Shown in pieces: positions 34,682-48,969 of a stretch of DNA of 64,000 nucleotides. The stretch's first letter is position 1. Each line of letters opens with the position of its first letter. This DNA is from Salvelinus alpinus. Its lineage: Eukaryota; Chordata; Actinopteri; Salmoniformes; Salmonidae. The position numbers were made by a program, and so were the translations under genes. The notes under the pieces are model-generated. The model had not been told where the DNA came from. It searched no databases and saw nothing but the letters and a program-made list of their open reading frames with translations. The stretch covers positions 34,364,430 to 34,428,429 of the forward strand of contig NC_092094.1 in the NCBI RefSeq assembly GCF_045679555.1, written 5' to 3'.

Positions 34682-36502
34682 TCTAACGAGTCACAAACCC
34701 GGATCCGGGATCCCCCCCATCAAAAAAGCTGACTAGCATAGCCTAGCCTAAAGCCACAGGGATATCATATAATAAAATGTTCATGAAATCACAAGTCCAA
34801 GACACCAAATGAAAGATACACATCTTGTGAATCCAGCCATCATTTCAGATTTTTAAAATGTTTTACAGGGAAGACACAATATGTATTTCTATTAGCTAAC
34901 CACCATAGCAAAAGACACAACTTTTTTTCCCACCATTTTTTTCCTGCATAGGTAGCTATCACAAATTCGACCAAATAAAGATATAAATAGTCACTAACCA
35001 AGAAACAACTTCATCAGATGACAGTCTGATAACATATTTATTGTATAGCATATGTTTTGTTCGAAAAATGTGTATATTTCAGGTATAAATCATAGTTTTA
35101 CATTGCAGCCACCATCACAACTCTCACCAAAGCAACTAGAATAACTACAGAGAGCAAACGTGAATTACCTAAATACTCATCATAAAACATTTATGAAAAA
35201 TACACAGCGTACAGCAAATGAAAGACAAAGATCTTGTGAATCCAGCCAATATTTCAGTATCTTTAAGTGTTTTACAGCGAAAACACAATTTAGCATTATA
35301 TTAGCTTACTACAATAGCCAACAACACAACAGCATTGATTCAAGCCAACAGTAGCGATAACGAATAAACCAGCAAAAGATATTAATTCTTTCACTAACCT
35401 TCTCAAACTTCTTCAGATGACAGTCCTATAACATCATATTACACAATACATATATTGTTTGTTCGAAAATGTGCATATTTAGCGGCACAAATCGTGGTTA
35501 TACAATGAGAATAGTAGCCAAGCTGCCAACAAAATGTCGGGAGAAATCTTGGGAGAGGCACCTAATCTAATCAATAACTAATCATAAACTTGACTAAAAA
35601 ATACAGGTTGGACAGCAAATGAAAGATACATTAGTTCTTAATGCAACCGCTGTGTTAGATTTTTAAAATTAACGTTACTACGACATACAGCGTGCGCTAA
35701 AGCGAGACCGCACCGAAATTCATGGCCGAATAATAGTTTTACATTTTTCAACAGAACAACAAATTAACATCATAAATAGTTCTTACTTTTTGATGAGCTT
35801 CCATCAGAATCTTGGGCAAGTGGTCCTTTGTCCAGAATCATCGTTGCTCGGTTGTAGATTGCCGTCTTCAACTTAGGAATTAGCAGCAAACATTAGCCAT
35901 GTGGCGAAGACGTGTCCAACTCACCATAACGCAGGACAAAGAAATATCAGAAAATCGCAATATACTGATATAAACTGATATAACTCGGTTTAAAATAACT
36001 ACATTATGATGTCTTTAACACCTATATCGAATAAAATCAGAGCCGGATATATCTAAGGCCTATAACGAGAGCTTTCAGAATGCCATCCTGAGGTCCTCCT
36101 CTGCGCCATGACGAACGTCGAAAAGAGCGCACCTCCGGTTCCATGAGCCTTTATATGGCCTCAGATCTGCCTAGCAACACAATTCCAATTCTCACTGCTT
36201 ACTGACATCTAGGGGAAATCGCATGCAGTGCATGTCGACTCATAGATCACATGCAATTTAATAAACTGACCCTGGAACAGAGCATCGATTTCAGATTTCT
36301 CACTTCCTGACAGGAAGTTAGCTGCAACTTGAGTTCTGTTTTACGCACAGATATAATTCAAACGGTTTTAGAAACTAGAGAGTGTTTTCTATCCAATAGT
36401 AATAATAATATGCATATTGTACGAGCAAGAATTGAGTACGAGGCAGTTTAATTTGGGAACGAATTTTTACAAAGTCGAAATGGCCCCCCCTATTGACAAG
36501 AA
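34682..36502. repeat. 1.8-kb unclassified repeat inserted in the Tc1-like element
   Basis: Starts cctctaacgagtcacaaacc and ends near aaatggccccccctattgac. It contains two related internal blocks, each with gtgaatccagccat/aatatttcag, gttttacag.gaa.acaca and cttcatcagatgacagt-type sequence (about 34790-35060 and 35190-35480). No coding capacity. I recognise the left edge as a recurrent salmonid repeat but cannot assign a class; LTR-like or DNA element both remain possible. Confidence 0.5.
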
Positions 36503-36897
36503 GCAATGGCTTTTTTCTGGCCACTCTTCCGTGAAGCCCAGCTCTGTGGAGTGTACGGCTTAAAGTGGTCCTATGGACAGATATTCCAATCTCCGCTATG
36601 GAGCTTTGCAGCTACTTCAGGGTTATCTCTGGTCTCTTTGATTCCTCTCTGATTAATGCCCTCCTTGCCTGGTCCGTGAGTTTTGGTGGGTGGCTCTCTC
36701 TTGGCAGGTTTGTTGTGGTGCCATATTCTTTACATTTTTTAATAATGGATTTAATTGTGCTCCGTGGGATGTTCAAAGTTTAAGATATTTTTTATAACCC
36801 AGACCTGATCTGTACTTCTCCACAGCTTTGTCCCTGACTGGTTTGGAGAGCTCCTGCTATTGCAGACTCTGGGGCCTTTCAGAACAGGTATATATAT

Positions 36898-37795
36898 ATA
36901 TATCGGGCTGAAAGCGTATTATTGTTAATCTAACTGCACTGTCCGTAGCTATTACAGCGAAAACATGCCATGCGATTGTTTGAGGATGGCGCCCCACATC
37001 AAAATATTTTTCCACTGGCACAGGTTTCATAAATTCACAAATAGCGATTAAATATTCACTTACTTTTTGAAAATCTTCCTCTGATTTGTCATCCAAAAGG
37101 TCCCAGCTATAACATGTAGTGACGTTTTGTTAGATAAAATCCTTCTTTATATCCCAAAAAGTCTGTTTAGTTGGCGCCATCGATTTGAGTAATCCATTCA
37201 TTCAACATGCAGAGAAAGGAATCCAAAAATCTACCCCTAAACTTTGTTTCAACAAGTCAAAATACATTTCTATTTACTCCTCAGATACCCTAAAATGTAA
37301 TCAAACTATAATATTATGTTCAATAGGAAACCGATGTATGTTCAATAGGAAACCGATTTTAGCAGGTGTGTCCTGTCTTCATGGCGCGCAAACACGAATT
37401 TCCAAGACTGTGTTCCTGTACTAAAACTGATATTTCTTATTCGTTTTTGAAGTTACAAGCCTGAAACCTTGAACGTAGACTGCTGACACCCTGTGGAAGC
37501 CATAGGAATTTTATCCAGAGAGTTAATTTTCAGTATGACCTTAAACTTGCCATTGTAAGAGGATGGTCTCTCTCTCTCTCAAAAAAATTCTGGTTGGTTT
37601 TTCTTTGGATTTTCTGCTACCATATCTATTGTGTTATATTCTCCTACATTACTTTAACATTTCTACAAACTTCAAAGTGTTTTCCTTCCAATGGAACCAA
37701 TTAAATGCATATCCTGGCTTTAGGGCCTGAGCAACAGGCAGTTTATTTCGGGCACGTCATTCAGGTGGAAATTGAGAAAAAAGGGGCCTAGCCCT
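36898..37795. repeat. Second unclassified repeat abutting the Tc1-like element
   Basis: The segment from 36901 to the ggcctagccctac block shares words with 32918-33505 (gttaatctaactgcactgtc/ctattacag; cctacattactttaacattt). The edges are not defined. An exact internal duplication, tatgttcaataggaaaccga, sits at 37316 and 37338. Confidence 0.4.
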
Positions 37796-38094
37796 ACTAG
37801 GCAGGAACTGACAAATATTATTTTCCAATGGTAAACGGCCTGAGTGAACAATCTTCATTTATCCACTATCTTTGGAGCAACTTATTGGGGCTATGAACCC
37901 AGCATGAATTCGTCATTGGTTGATGCGTTGCCTCGCCTGATGGTGCTTTCAAGACAACTGGGTACAACAAGAAAAGGTGTAAATTCATGACGTCAGTGAT
38001 CTTCAGTTCAGAAAACCTGAACTCTAGAAAGATGCCTGAGTTTCAGTAGCAGTGTGTGGGTAAAATCGCTGGGGAAGCCAAGGCAGGAAAAAAA

Positions 38095-39186
38095 GCCATA
38101 ATGACGAAAAGTATGTGGACACCTGCTTGTCAAACATTTAATTCGAAAATCATGGGCATTAATATGGAGTTGGTCACCCCCTTTGCTGCTATAACAGCCT
38201 CCACTCTTCTGAGAAGGCTTTCCACTAAATGATGGAACATTGCTGCAGGGACTTACCTCCATTCAGCCACAAGAGCATTAGTGAGGTTGGGCGATTAGAC
38301 CTGGCTCGCAGTCGTCATTCCAATTCATCCCAAAGGTGTACGATGGGATTGAGGTCAGAGATCTGTTCAAGCCAGTCAAGTTCTTCCACACCGATCTCAA
38401 CAAACCATTTCTGTATGGACCTCGCTTTGTGCACGGGGGCATTGTCATTTTGAAACAGGAAAGGAACTTCCCCAAACTGTTGCCACAAAGTTGGAAACAC
38501 AGAATCATCTAGAATGTCATTGTATGCTGTAGTGTTAAGTGTTATCTTCACTGGAACTAAGGTGCCTAGCCCAAACCATGAAAAACAGCCCCAGACCATT
38601 ATTCCTTCTCCACCAAACTTTAGAGTTGGCACTATGCATTGGGGCAGGTAGTGTTCTCCTGGCATGCACCAAACCCAGATTTGTCTGTCTTAGGCTTGTG
38701 TGCGGCTGCTCTGCCATTGAAACCCGTTTCATGAAGCTCCCGACGAACAGTTCTTGTGTTGACGTTGCTTCCAGAGGCAGTTTGGAACTCGGTAGTGATT
38801 GTTGCAACCAAGGACTGACGAGTTTAACACTTTACGCACTTCAGCACTCGGCGGTCCCTATCTGTGAGCTTGTGTGGCCTACCACTTTGCGGCTGAGCCA
38901 TTGTTGCTCCTAGATGTTTCCACTTCACAATAACAGCACCTGACCGGGGCAGCTCTAGCAGGGCAGAAATGTGATGAACTGACTTGTTGGAAAGGTGCCA
39001 TCCTATGACGGTGCCCACATCAAAAGACACTTAGCTCTTCAGTAAGGCCATTCTACGGCCAATGTTTGTCCATGGAGATTGCATGGCTATGTGCTCGATT
39101 TTTACTCCTGTCAGCAACTGGTGTGGCTGAAATAGCCAAATCCACTGATTTGAAGTGGTGTCCACATACTTTGTATATATAGTGTA
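38095..39186 (-). mobile_element. Tc1/mariner-type element with aagtatgtggacacc termini
   Basis: The left inner terminus gaaaagtatgtggacacctg (38106) is answered by ggtgtccacatactttgtat (39157-39176) and a TA-rich end. Length about 1.1 kb. The minus-strand transposase is degenerate. Preceding DNA (37796-38094) shows nothing I can name. Confidence 0.75.
38315..39030 (-). pseudogene. Degenerate transposase of the 38.1-39.2 kb element
   Basis: The N-terminal piece from 39030 (MSFDVGTVIGWHLSNKS... RPHKLTDRDRRVL) looks like the helix-turn-helix domain. After a stop region, the catalytic piece (38665-38315) carries [10 protein letters not shown] and [11 protein letters not shown] with the second Asp. 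The Glu region is altered to [12 protein letters not shown]: the residue after PI is V where Glu is expected. Premature stops separate the parts. Not functional. Confidence 0.65.
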
Positions 39187-39581
39187 TATAGGTTGAGACA
39201 ATAAAAAGACATAGGGGCAGAATAAATTTAACCACACCTTTGTTTTATCACAAAACCAGAGAGAAACATCTGTCTGGTGGAGTCCACAAAGCATATTGCA
39301 TGTAACAAACAGTCACATGACCTACAGCATGGTCAATCAAGTTAATGTTTCTGACATTTTCAAACTACTAAACAATTTTGATTTACAACACCAGAGAGTT
39401 ACCGCAAGTCACAAAGTAACAGGAGCTGCCTCCACTATTCCAGCACCATTTCAACTTCAACATTTCAACATCGTCAAATCTCCAATGCTTAGTCTAATAC
39501 AGTGACAACTAAAACATTGAAAAAATGATTTAGTCCAATTGACAGAAGCTAAATATAATGTGACGGTCCATGGTACTATTT

Positions 39582-39613
<32 letters not shown>

Positions 39614-40504
39614 TGTGTGTGCGTTAGTAGGAAAAACATGTTAACTCACCCTACTTGTAGAGAAACGCCAATGCCACCCTCCTCTCTTTCATGTTGACGA
39701 AACGGTCTATGATACTGTCATACAGTACACATTTTTAGTTTTTGTTGTCCTAGGCTAACTGGCTAAAATGTTTGCTCGCTAGCCTAACTTCCTTTCATGG
39801 GCAACGATTAGCCAGCTAGTTAACATTAGCCTACTCCACCTAGCTACATATTGAACTTCCATCCTCTCAGGCCTGAAGCACAATGTATGAATTACTGGTT
39901 GGATCAGAATCGCCATTATAATCATTGGCCAGTACGGAGAATTAAGTAAAAACACAAGTCCAAATCCCTATCTCCACCCATGGCTAATTTAGGAAAGGGA
40001 CAATTTCAGCTAGCTAGCCCCCGGAGGACAACAACACAACGCGATGCAACAATTCAAGTTTTTTTCTGTCAATTACGATTGTCTTTTGATGTGATGTAAT
40101 TGGCAAAGCTCATTGTTCTATCTGTGTGATTGGTGTGAAGCCAAATCCAAACTGGCTTCTATTTTAACTTTTTTTGGGGGTGTGCCAGGACCATTCACAG
40201 TTGAGCTCACTCAGTTTAGCTGAACGTTGATTGCTATTATTGTATTTTTTTTTTCATCAAGGGAGGCCAAATGCTCTCTGGCTTCCCTTGCATTCAATGT
40301 GAAGGGAGGCAACAATATCATACTCTTTTTGACCAGACAGATGGGCTACACATACAGAGGGGAGCTGTTTCGCTCGCTTTTATGCTTTCTCTGGTGAGAT
40401 ACATTCAGCTTCTTGTGAGTTGAAGGAAAATTATGAAACACAGAGAGAGGAAAGATACTTTTTGGGGGGAAGCATGGCTTCCCTTGGCATACATGAATAC
40501 ACTC
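39187..40504. other. Intergenic DNA with a GT microsatellite
   Basis: GT tract at 39581-39623 with a short gagaga interruption. No exon seen. Confidence 0.45.
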
Positions 40505-40670
40505 CATTGCTGAGTTTCCGACTTGGAATTCCGAGTTGGATGACCTTTCAAAACGATTTTTTCCCAGTCTGAGATCTTATTTTCAGCAGTTCCCAGTTGT
40601 CCTGAATGCACTGAAGTCAGATATTTCCGCGTTCCCAGTTGTTCTGAACGCGGCAAGAGTAGGCCTACGG
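40505..40670. repeat. Teleost repeat fragment (ccgacttggaattccgagtt type)
   Basis: Contains the recurrent word ttcccagttgt twice (about 40588 and 40632), with palindromic ttggaattccgagttgg. Class unknown. Confidence 0.35.
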
Positions 40671-41938
40671 AATGGGCAGCGGAATGTGCCCAAGTGTTTG
40701 TTATTACACCACAAGCAATGTAGGCACGCAAGCCCACGCGGGAATGTAATGCGATGCCCTGTGTAGCCTACTACCATGTAAGCGCAGACATACCTGTTCT
40801 CAAATATACGCATGCATTTTCGTGTATTTTGCCTGGTTGTAATGTCTATGATCTTTAGCGAGACAGTTTGGAGAGAAATTTAAAAAAGAAAGCAAGACAA
40901 GCTCCAGCAGCTTTGATCAGCGGCTTGAGGGTCAGTTTCAGACAAGCTTAATCTACTGAGAGAAATACAGCCATATGTTCTGAGCCCCAACATTTTTAAT
41001 AATGAAAAAATATTAATCAGCAGCAGCATTGTCATTAGCAGCATCCTCATCAGCATCTCCTCAATGTCATCATCCCCATCCTCCTCATGATCATCACATT
41101 GCCATAGAGACTCATGTTCACATAATCACTTTTTGGTGGCCTATCTCAGCTCTATACATTTGGAGGAATTTCTTGAAAGCTGCATAAATAATTCCAGTGC
41201 TACCAATTATGCACGCGTCTCTGGGCTTTTACACTGTAAACCTTAAAATATAGATGATGATGATGGGGGTGCTGGTGGTGGTGATGATGAGAGCAAAAAA
41301 AGAGCTGAATAGCATCGACTGTGCAGGCATGGATGGGTTCTCTTCATTTTCTCTCTAGAGTTGATTGTCGTTGCATAAGCCTAGGCATATTAATTGTCAA
41401 TATTGATTTTGTAAAATTGTCAGTAAATTAAAAATAGGCTATAATGTAATGGAACGTTGAAGTTGTAAGCAGCCTTTGGCACAGAGGGACAGGCTTTCAA
41501 ACACGGAACAGGAGATAGCGTATTGTGCAGATTTCTCGAAGTGGCTATTAATGATTTTTGAACACACTGATGAGAGACTATAGCCTACAATCAGAGTTTA
41601 TCATGTGAATGAATATTGGGATGATAAACTCGATACAAGCGTTAGCTGGCTGCAACAAACTGCCATTCCCATGAAATAAACTCGCAGGCACTACTGCACA
41701 TCTATTAATCGGCTATTGACAACCTTTCCCTTTTCAGTTGCATGACTGAAGCTCTCTCTAGCGCTGCCGATGGACAATCAAATCTTCACACCCACCTCTA
41801 GATACACTCGCATTTTTTCATTTCGTAGTTCTACTTCTACTCTAAAATAGATAGCTAGACGGACTCTCGCGGCTCACAAATCATAGAGACTTTTCGTGAA
41901 ACACTAGCAATAGTTTAACAGTAAATCTGAAATTCAAC
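40671..41938 (+). promoter_or_regulatory. rora: rora 5' flank, promoter and 5' UTR (undivided)
   Basis: Repeat-poor DNA directly upstream of the rora start codon. I see no convincing TATA box or CpG island and cannot place the transcription start. The last 40 bases before the ATG include an in-frame TGA (41897-41899) with no ATG in between. This bounds the coding region and shows that the sequence just upstream is untranslated in this frame. Short simple tracts (gatgatgatgg) occur at about 41250-41290. Confidence 0.45.
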
Positions 41939-42092
41939 ATGGAGTCCCCTCCAGATCCAGCAAGCGACCCGGGCAACAGCGCCTCTGAGCCGGCTACACC
42001 GGCCAGGGAAACCCCGGTAAACCTAGAGACGCTCCGAAAAGCGGACCATCCAGCCCCTGTTCGAAGGCAGACCTGTTCAAGTACCAACAGAG
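41939..42092 (+). CDS. rora: rora exon 1: isoform-specific N-terminus of nuclear receptor ROR-alpha
   Basis: ROR-alpha is an orphan nuclear receptor that binds AGGTCA sites as a monomer and regulates circadian, metabolic, cerebellar and immune genes. This exon encodes 51 codons plus one base. It opens MESPPDP and continues SEPATPARETP, KADHPAPVRRQ and SSTNR, ending in a split Gly codon. The order and wording follow the N-terminus of vertebrate ROR-alpha isoform a/alpha-1 (MESAPAAPDP, SRETP, PAPVRRQ, SSTSRG). The start is supported by A at -3, G at +4 and an upstream in-frame stop. The exon ends at GAG|gtaagc, a strong splice donor. In the known protein this region modulates DNA-site choice. 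The zinc-finger and ligand-binding exons lie downstream, outside the window. Salmonids carry duplicated rora genes; which copy this is cannot be told here. Confidence 0.88.
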
Positions 42093-43543
42093 GTAAGCGG
42101 CTGACATCTCTCATCACGAGAAATATTGATTGATTACCGAATTGATGCCTCAAACTTCAAAATGAATTCTTTGCATGGAGAACTTGAATTATAGAGGTCT
42201 CAAAAATGGTCTATAACGTTACCTGAATAGTGTAAAAACCACCTGGAACAGATTCATTCTTATTGCGCTGCATTTGTAAAATGGCCATATTTATTATGAT
42301 GAGCGAGTTGCTTCTGTGTTCAGGCACAACTGACAGAGATCCAACCATTGTCGTATGTGTCATTGGGAGACAAATTACTCTGTGAATAGAACAATTATTG
42401 TTAGGATAGTCAATTACACAGATCGATTAGGACCTACAATTCCCTTAAAACACAAGAACACCAACTACGTTATATTATCTTTCTACACGTTTATTAGGCT
42501 ATACTACACAATGGTAGGTTACTAAATATTAGTGAACTTTGGGAAACTGTAAGCTATCGAACACCAGTCCCTTCAACTTCTAAAGGGACATGTATTTTAT
42601 CGTCGTATTTATTTCCAAGTGATTTACAGAAAAGATAGCCTGTAATTTTGTGTGTTTGTGAAATAGACAAATCAGCAGCAGGAATTTGATTTTCCTTCCC
42701 TTGCGAGCGCGCGCTAGCTCTGATACATTGTAGTGGACATGAAGAGATGACAACTGCCTGATGATGGACATGGTAGATGTTGTGGTCATTTATCAAATCA
42801 AGTCTAGGATTGTGTTGGTCCCGTATGCATTTCTTAAGAATATGTGAGATTGAGTACCGTGCGAGTTGTACAGTAGGCTACAGACATCGTTTAGCCACAC
42901 CCCCTCTAGACTGCTTCCATTCAATTCGTCCAAGTTCAATGGAAATATTTCCAGACTATAATACTCCAAAGTACAGTTTGTTCATATACTACTATGACAC
43001 TAAATTACATATTTTACATGTAAATGTATTCATCGCGCTGTGGTTTGCATGAGCACATTTCCTCTGCGGAAGCGGTATATTTAGAGTCTAATATGGTGAA
43101 TGTGGAATGTAAGCTGGTTATGTAACAGGTAGCAATAAACAGAGGCGCGCACAGAAAGAGAGATAGCGAAAATCATTACATATATTTCACTTTGTAGATG
43201 CGTTCTTGACTCCACAGTTCAAGACAAGTGTAATGTTTTTTATCACTTAGTATTTCAGCTGCAGAAGAGTACGATTTTTTGTAATGAACACGAGATTGTT
43301 TAAATTTAGTAGATCCCAGCCAGTGCTCAGTTATGTAATAACTGGTAGGTAGTTATGAAGGCATTTCGGTCCGAGCCTAGTTAGGTTCATCTGACGGCTG
43401 TTTTATGAAGTCTGGCTCCTAGACACTTTTAACCTGCTGACCCATATTCACACCCACCCATTTATGCATAGGATTAAAGTGTCTGGAGAGAAAGACAGGA
43501 AAAAAACGTTTTTTTTGCTTTGTTATGTAATGATTGAATGGGT

Positions 43544-43563
43544 GGGGGGGGGGGGGGGGGGGG
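43544..43563. repeat. Poly(G) run of about 20
   Basis: Uninterrupted G run in rora intron 1. Shorter runs: 14 C at 57924-57937 and 13 G at 63186-63198. Confidence 0.95.
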
Positions 43564-45644
43564 ATATTAATGTTCAGTGGGACAAACCTCTTTCAGAAGG
43601 TATTTAGTTAACTTGAATATGTATGGCATGCTGGCAAAAGTTCTCCTGTAGCACTTTTCAAGTTTTTAAAAACAGGCCTACTTATAACCTACAATTAATG
43701 ATGTTACTGTATTCTTCTTCTCCAGCTGTTTCTTTTGAGATAATTGTAACAAATATGATGAAATCATTAAGTAATATATGTTTGTTATCAAAACTTGTGC
43801 GATTTCTTCGATTATCTGTTTTCCAGGGAGGCTGAACTTTTTGATTTGGCCTCGTTTTTTTGGCTTGGTCATTAAGAAATGCAGCGACTATATCTGAAGC
43901 CAAACGAGAGTTGTCTCGGGGGGTGGTTTAATATGGGTGTCTATTGTGTGTGTGTTCGCACGTGGCAAGCGTTTGTACATGCAATCTGCCAAAACGGTAC
44001 ACAGTTACAGTCACTCACCCTTCTAGATAACTTAAAACAGTCTAACAAGGTCTTGTGTCTTGAAGTCGCCTAGGCTAGCTTTCGCCAATTAGCTTCAGCC
44101 GGCTGGTGATATTGTCCCTTGTACATTGTGTAATTCACTGACGGTCCCTAGTGTCGACCCCCATAGGAATATCGAATGTCAAACCAAATTGACCATGGGC
44201 ATTACGATCGGGTCATGCGCTCCGAATTGATGATTACTTGGGTGCAGCCAGCTGTGGGCATGTGGGTAGGATTTAAATAAACCCAACCCAAGGAAAACTG
44301 TTACGGTACCCTTCATTCCATGACATACCCTTTTTTGCCATCATCTCGCAAAGCTCAGTTTTGGACGAGATTGACTTGATGACCAAAACTATCCTATTTA
44401 CGCTTTGTAGTCAATTTTGACCAAAATACATGTATCTGACTCATATTTATGCCACATGGGCTGTTTTTCAAAACGAGAAGTTACTTTTAGGGGCAGTCGC
44501 TCTTTAAGCGCTTGAACACACCAGTAGAGTTTGCCTGCCGAGAGTACTTGCGAACCGTGTGCAAACAGATTTTATGAACGGGAGATCCACATTCGGTTGC
44601 TTTTGTAGAAACTGAAACAGATTAATTTTATTGAATCTTGGTACATTATGATAAATGTATTTTCCCCACAGTGCATGAAATGATACAAAATATTTATAAT
44701 TGCTATTGGTTGGTGGCACAATCCAGTATGAGATTACTCAACAATGTGAAACAATAAAAATGTAAAGCATTTCCAGGATTCCAGTGCTGGGTTTAGACAC
44801 TGCATTTCAGGATATACTCAAAAAACAACATCTGAAATACTGCAGATGCTTACTGAGGAACAATTTCCGTTTTCACACCCAGTGTATTGGAATTTCTGAG
44901 GATGCACATTTCTTATCCCGTATGCAGAGCATTTACTGTTTTAACCCTGAGCACTAATACCCTTTAAGTAGAAAAGGCTTACTTCAGCAGAAGCTGTGCT
45001 GGAAGACTTGAGTGGGTCAGAGAACGGGCCTTGGAGGTCTGTGGATATCATTAGTGGAAAGAAGAAAGGGTGTTATTTTCATATTGCAGGATCCCTCAGT
45101 TCGTGAGGAGCAAATTTGGAAACAATCAATATTAATGGCTTGTTATGTAAGTTGACGGCCTCTGTGTAGGTTGGGATAAAGCCTCAGAATTACACAGGGA
45201 AGCTGAAGCTCCTCAATCCTGCACTTTCTAGCCCTAAACAAGCCTCAGCTATGCTGTTGTGTATGTGTATCTCTCTGTTTGTATATGCTGTACATAATCA
45301 CACTATGGAGACCGCCTTGAATGAACAGTTAAGAGTAGAGTAATGCGTTATTGACACTGGGATTACTGTAGTGCAGGCTTGTATCTGAGGCTAGAGACTT
45401 GATTGTAATATTCAGAGTGTGCTGTGCTGTTTTAACATCCTTTTCCCACCACGGAAAGATAGTGGTAAGACGGCTGACCTGCCATCAGTGCAGGACTTCC
45501 CATATAATTTATCAGTTGGCATGGCAGATAAATGACTTTTCTTTCATGTTTTTACCTTACTGCAACATTATGAAAGCTGTCATTTGGTGAAGGGCAAACA
45601 GGCTCACTCTAGCAGGTGTATTGTTCAATAGGACAGTGATACTG

Positions 45645-45776
45645 TACGTTTGTTTATGTGTAACTCTGTGTTGTTGTTTTTGTTGCACTGCTTTGCTTTA
45701 TCTTGGCCTGTTCGCAGTTGTACATGAGAACTTGTTCTCAACTGGCCTACCTGGTTAAATAAAGGTTAAATTAAAC
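45645..45776 (+). mobile_element. LINE 3' tail, + orientation, strongly truncated
   Basis: ctgctttgctttatcttggc ... aacttgttctcaactggcct ... ctggttaaataaaggttaaa is the reverse complement of the family at 3711 and 54401. Only the last 130 bp or so is present. Confidence 0.7.
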
Positions 45777-46640
45777 ATTTAAAATACTCATACATATTGC
45801 ACACACATCAACATACCATATCACACAAGAGTAGACGATTGTGCAGGTTGCCTTACCACTTATCTCAAACTTTGTTAGCTGTTCCCTGTCTGTCATGCAG
45901 GCTGAAGTTATATACAGTACTTTTAACATAGGTGCCATTACTTGTGTAGTTTTCTTTGGCCGGATATTGCTAGTACAAACTAAACTCTTCATGGTATGGC
46001 CTGTCCTTTCTAGACACTTAAGTGGACTTCACCAACACAGCCTGCCGATTGGTTCTATTTGTGCAGACGGAGGCAGCGCTGTGGGCTGGAGTGGTTGGCA
46101 TGTGTTTACTCTGTGCTGACAGAAGACGGATGAGGCAAAGGGAAGCAGAGGCCTCTAAACAAGGTTCTTCACAAATCCTGTGAGCCTGGAGCTGGCACGG
46201 TCCTCACACTACTCCATTGGACAGCAGCGTTCGTGACGCTATGACATTCTCAAATACCAGGGATTACAGTTCTCTGCTCGCTGAGGAGGGCCAAGCAGCA
46301 GGTAGCCGCCATGCAGACAGTCAATGCACATCCTGGAGAGCAACTCGTTTGTGTGTCTTTCTTTTTGGCAGACAGCCCTTGACGTAATAATGGGCTCTGT
46401 CTCTCCCTGTTGTTAATACTTCGAGGAGTGTGAGGTGTCCCAAGCTGTCTTGTTGTTGGCTACATGTCATGTTTTGTATCAGCTGGAGGGCTAAATTGTG
46501 TTGTTAAACAGTGTAAGGGTCAGGATTAGCCTATGCAAAGTTCACAGTACAAGACATGTCTATTTAAACAATGTACTGAGGTAAATGCTGACACAAAGTT
46601 GTTTAAATGTGGAAAGTGTTAGTCAGACTTTAAAGACGTA

Positions 46641-48246
<1,606 letters not shown>

Positions 48247-48339
48247 TAAGTGAAAACCAAAATTCTAAATGTATGGATGATGCACATTTATATGTGAAGT
48301 GTCTCTATATGCACAATATTTCCCCCAAAAATTGAATCA

Positions 48340-48535
48340 TATTTCATTTGTCACATGCTTCGTAAACAACAGGTGTAGACTAACATTGAAATGCTTACTT
48401 ACGGGTCCTCTTTCAACAATGCAGAAAAAATGTAATACAAAAATATAAATAGTACACATGGCATAAATACACAGTGAATAACGAATAACAACGATGAGTA
48501 AAAATAACATGGCTATAAACAGGGAGTCTAGAGGC
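48340..48535 (-). repeat. Dispersed repeat, probably LINE 3' region (also at 60722)
   Basis: Shares gaaatgcttacttacggg and acaatgcag plus the following A-rich block and cataaatacacagtgaataa with 60740-60860. No coding capacity. Confidence 0.5.
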
Positions 48536-48613
48536 AAAATATACGCACACCTGTTTAGGCGAGGTGCTGGCTAGCGGAATAGAACACTTGCAAAATTGAA
48601 GGAGAGCCACACA

Positions 48614-48949
48614 CTAGGAGCACAGATGCAATAATTGAATAACCTAATATCCAACGTTTAGACAGACAAGCTGTCTTCATCAGGGTATAATGACAAACAC
48701 TGCAGGGTGACTAGTTTATATAGTGTCAAAGGACAGACGCAACATGTTTTTGGTATGTTATTTTTATATCTGAGAATTAACCAATGATATCAGGCAACAC
48801 CCAGCCATGATTACAGACACCTGTGTGTGTCCTTTGAGACTATATAAACGAGTCACCCCCCAGTGTTTGTCATTATACCCTGATGAAGACAGCTTGTCTG
48901 TCGAAACGTTGGATATTAGGTTATTAAATTATTGCATCTGAGTTCCTAG
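48614..48949. mobile_element. Inverted-repeat element with hammerhead-like core, possibly Penelope-related
   Basis: Arms 48614-48734 and 48829-48949 are imperfect reverse complements (about 120 bp, spacer about 95 bp). The right arm contains CTGATGA at 48880, a GACAG/CTGTC stem and GAAAC (48903-48907), the two conserved boxes of a hammerhead ribozyme. In the left arm (minus strand) the second box reads TAAAC, so it would be broken. Hammerheads of this kind are known in Penelope-like retroelements. No reverse transcriptase is visible here. Confidence 0.5.
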
Positions 48950-48969
48950 AGTTCGCTAGCACAGACTGT

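Larger units (their letters stand above)
33812..36897 (-). mobile_element. Tc1-like element, split by a 1.8-kb repeat and truncated
   Basis: The terminal sequence cagtgattgtgaaagtaatc starts at 33812. Coding-type sequence runs to about 34680 (ending ttttttctttaa). It resumes at about 36503 with gcaatggcttttttctggcc and stops at 36897 (ttcagaacaggtatatata), where another repeat begins. The far terminus is absent. The transposase is on the minus strand and is broken. Confidence 0.75.

Noticed and set aside
41881..42153. 90-codon minus-strand frame opposite rora exon 1
   Set aside because: Antisense shadow of the coding exon and its flanks, with no independent support.
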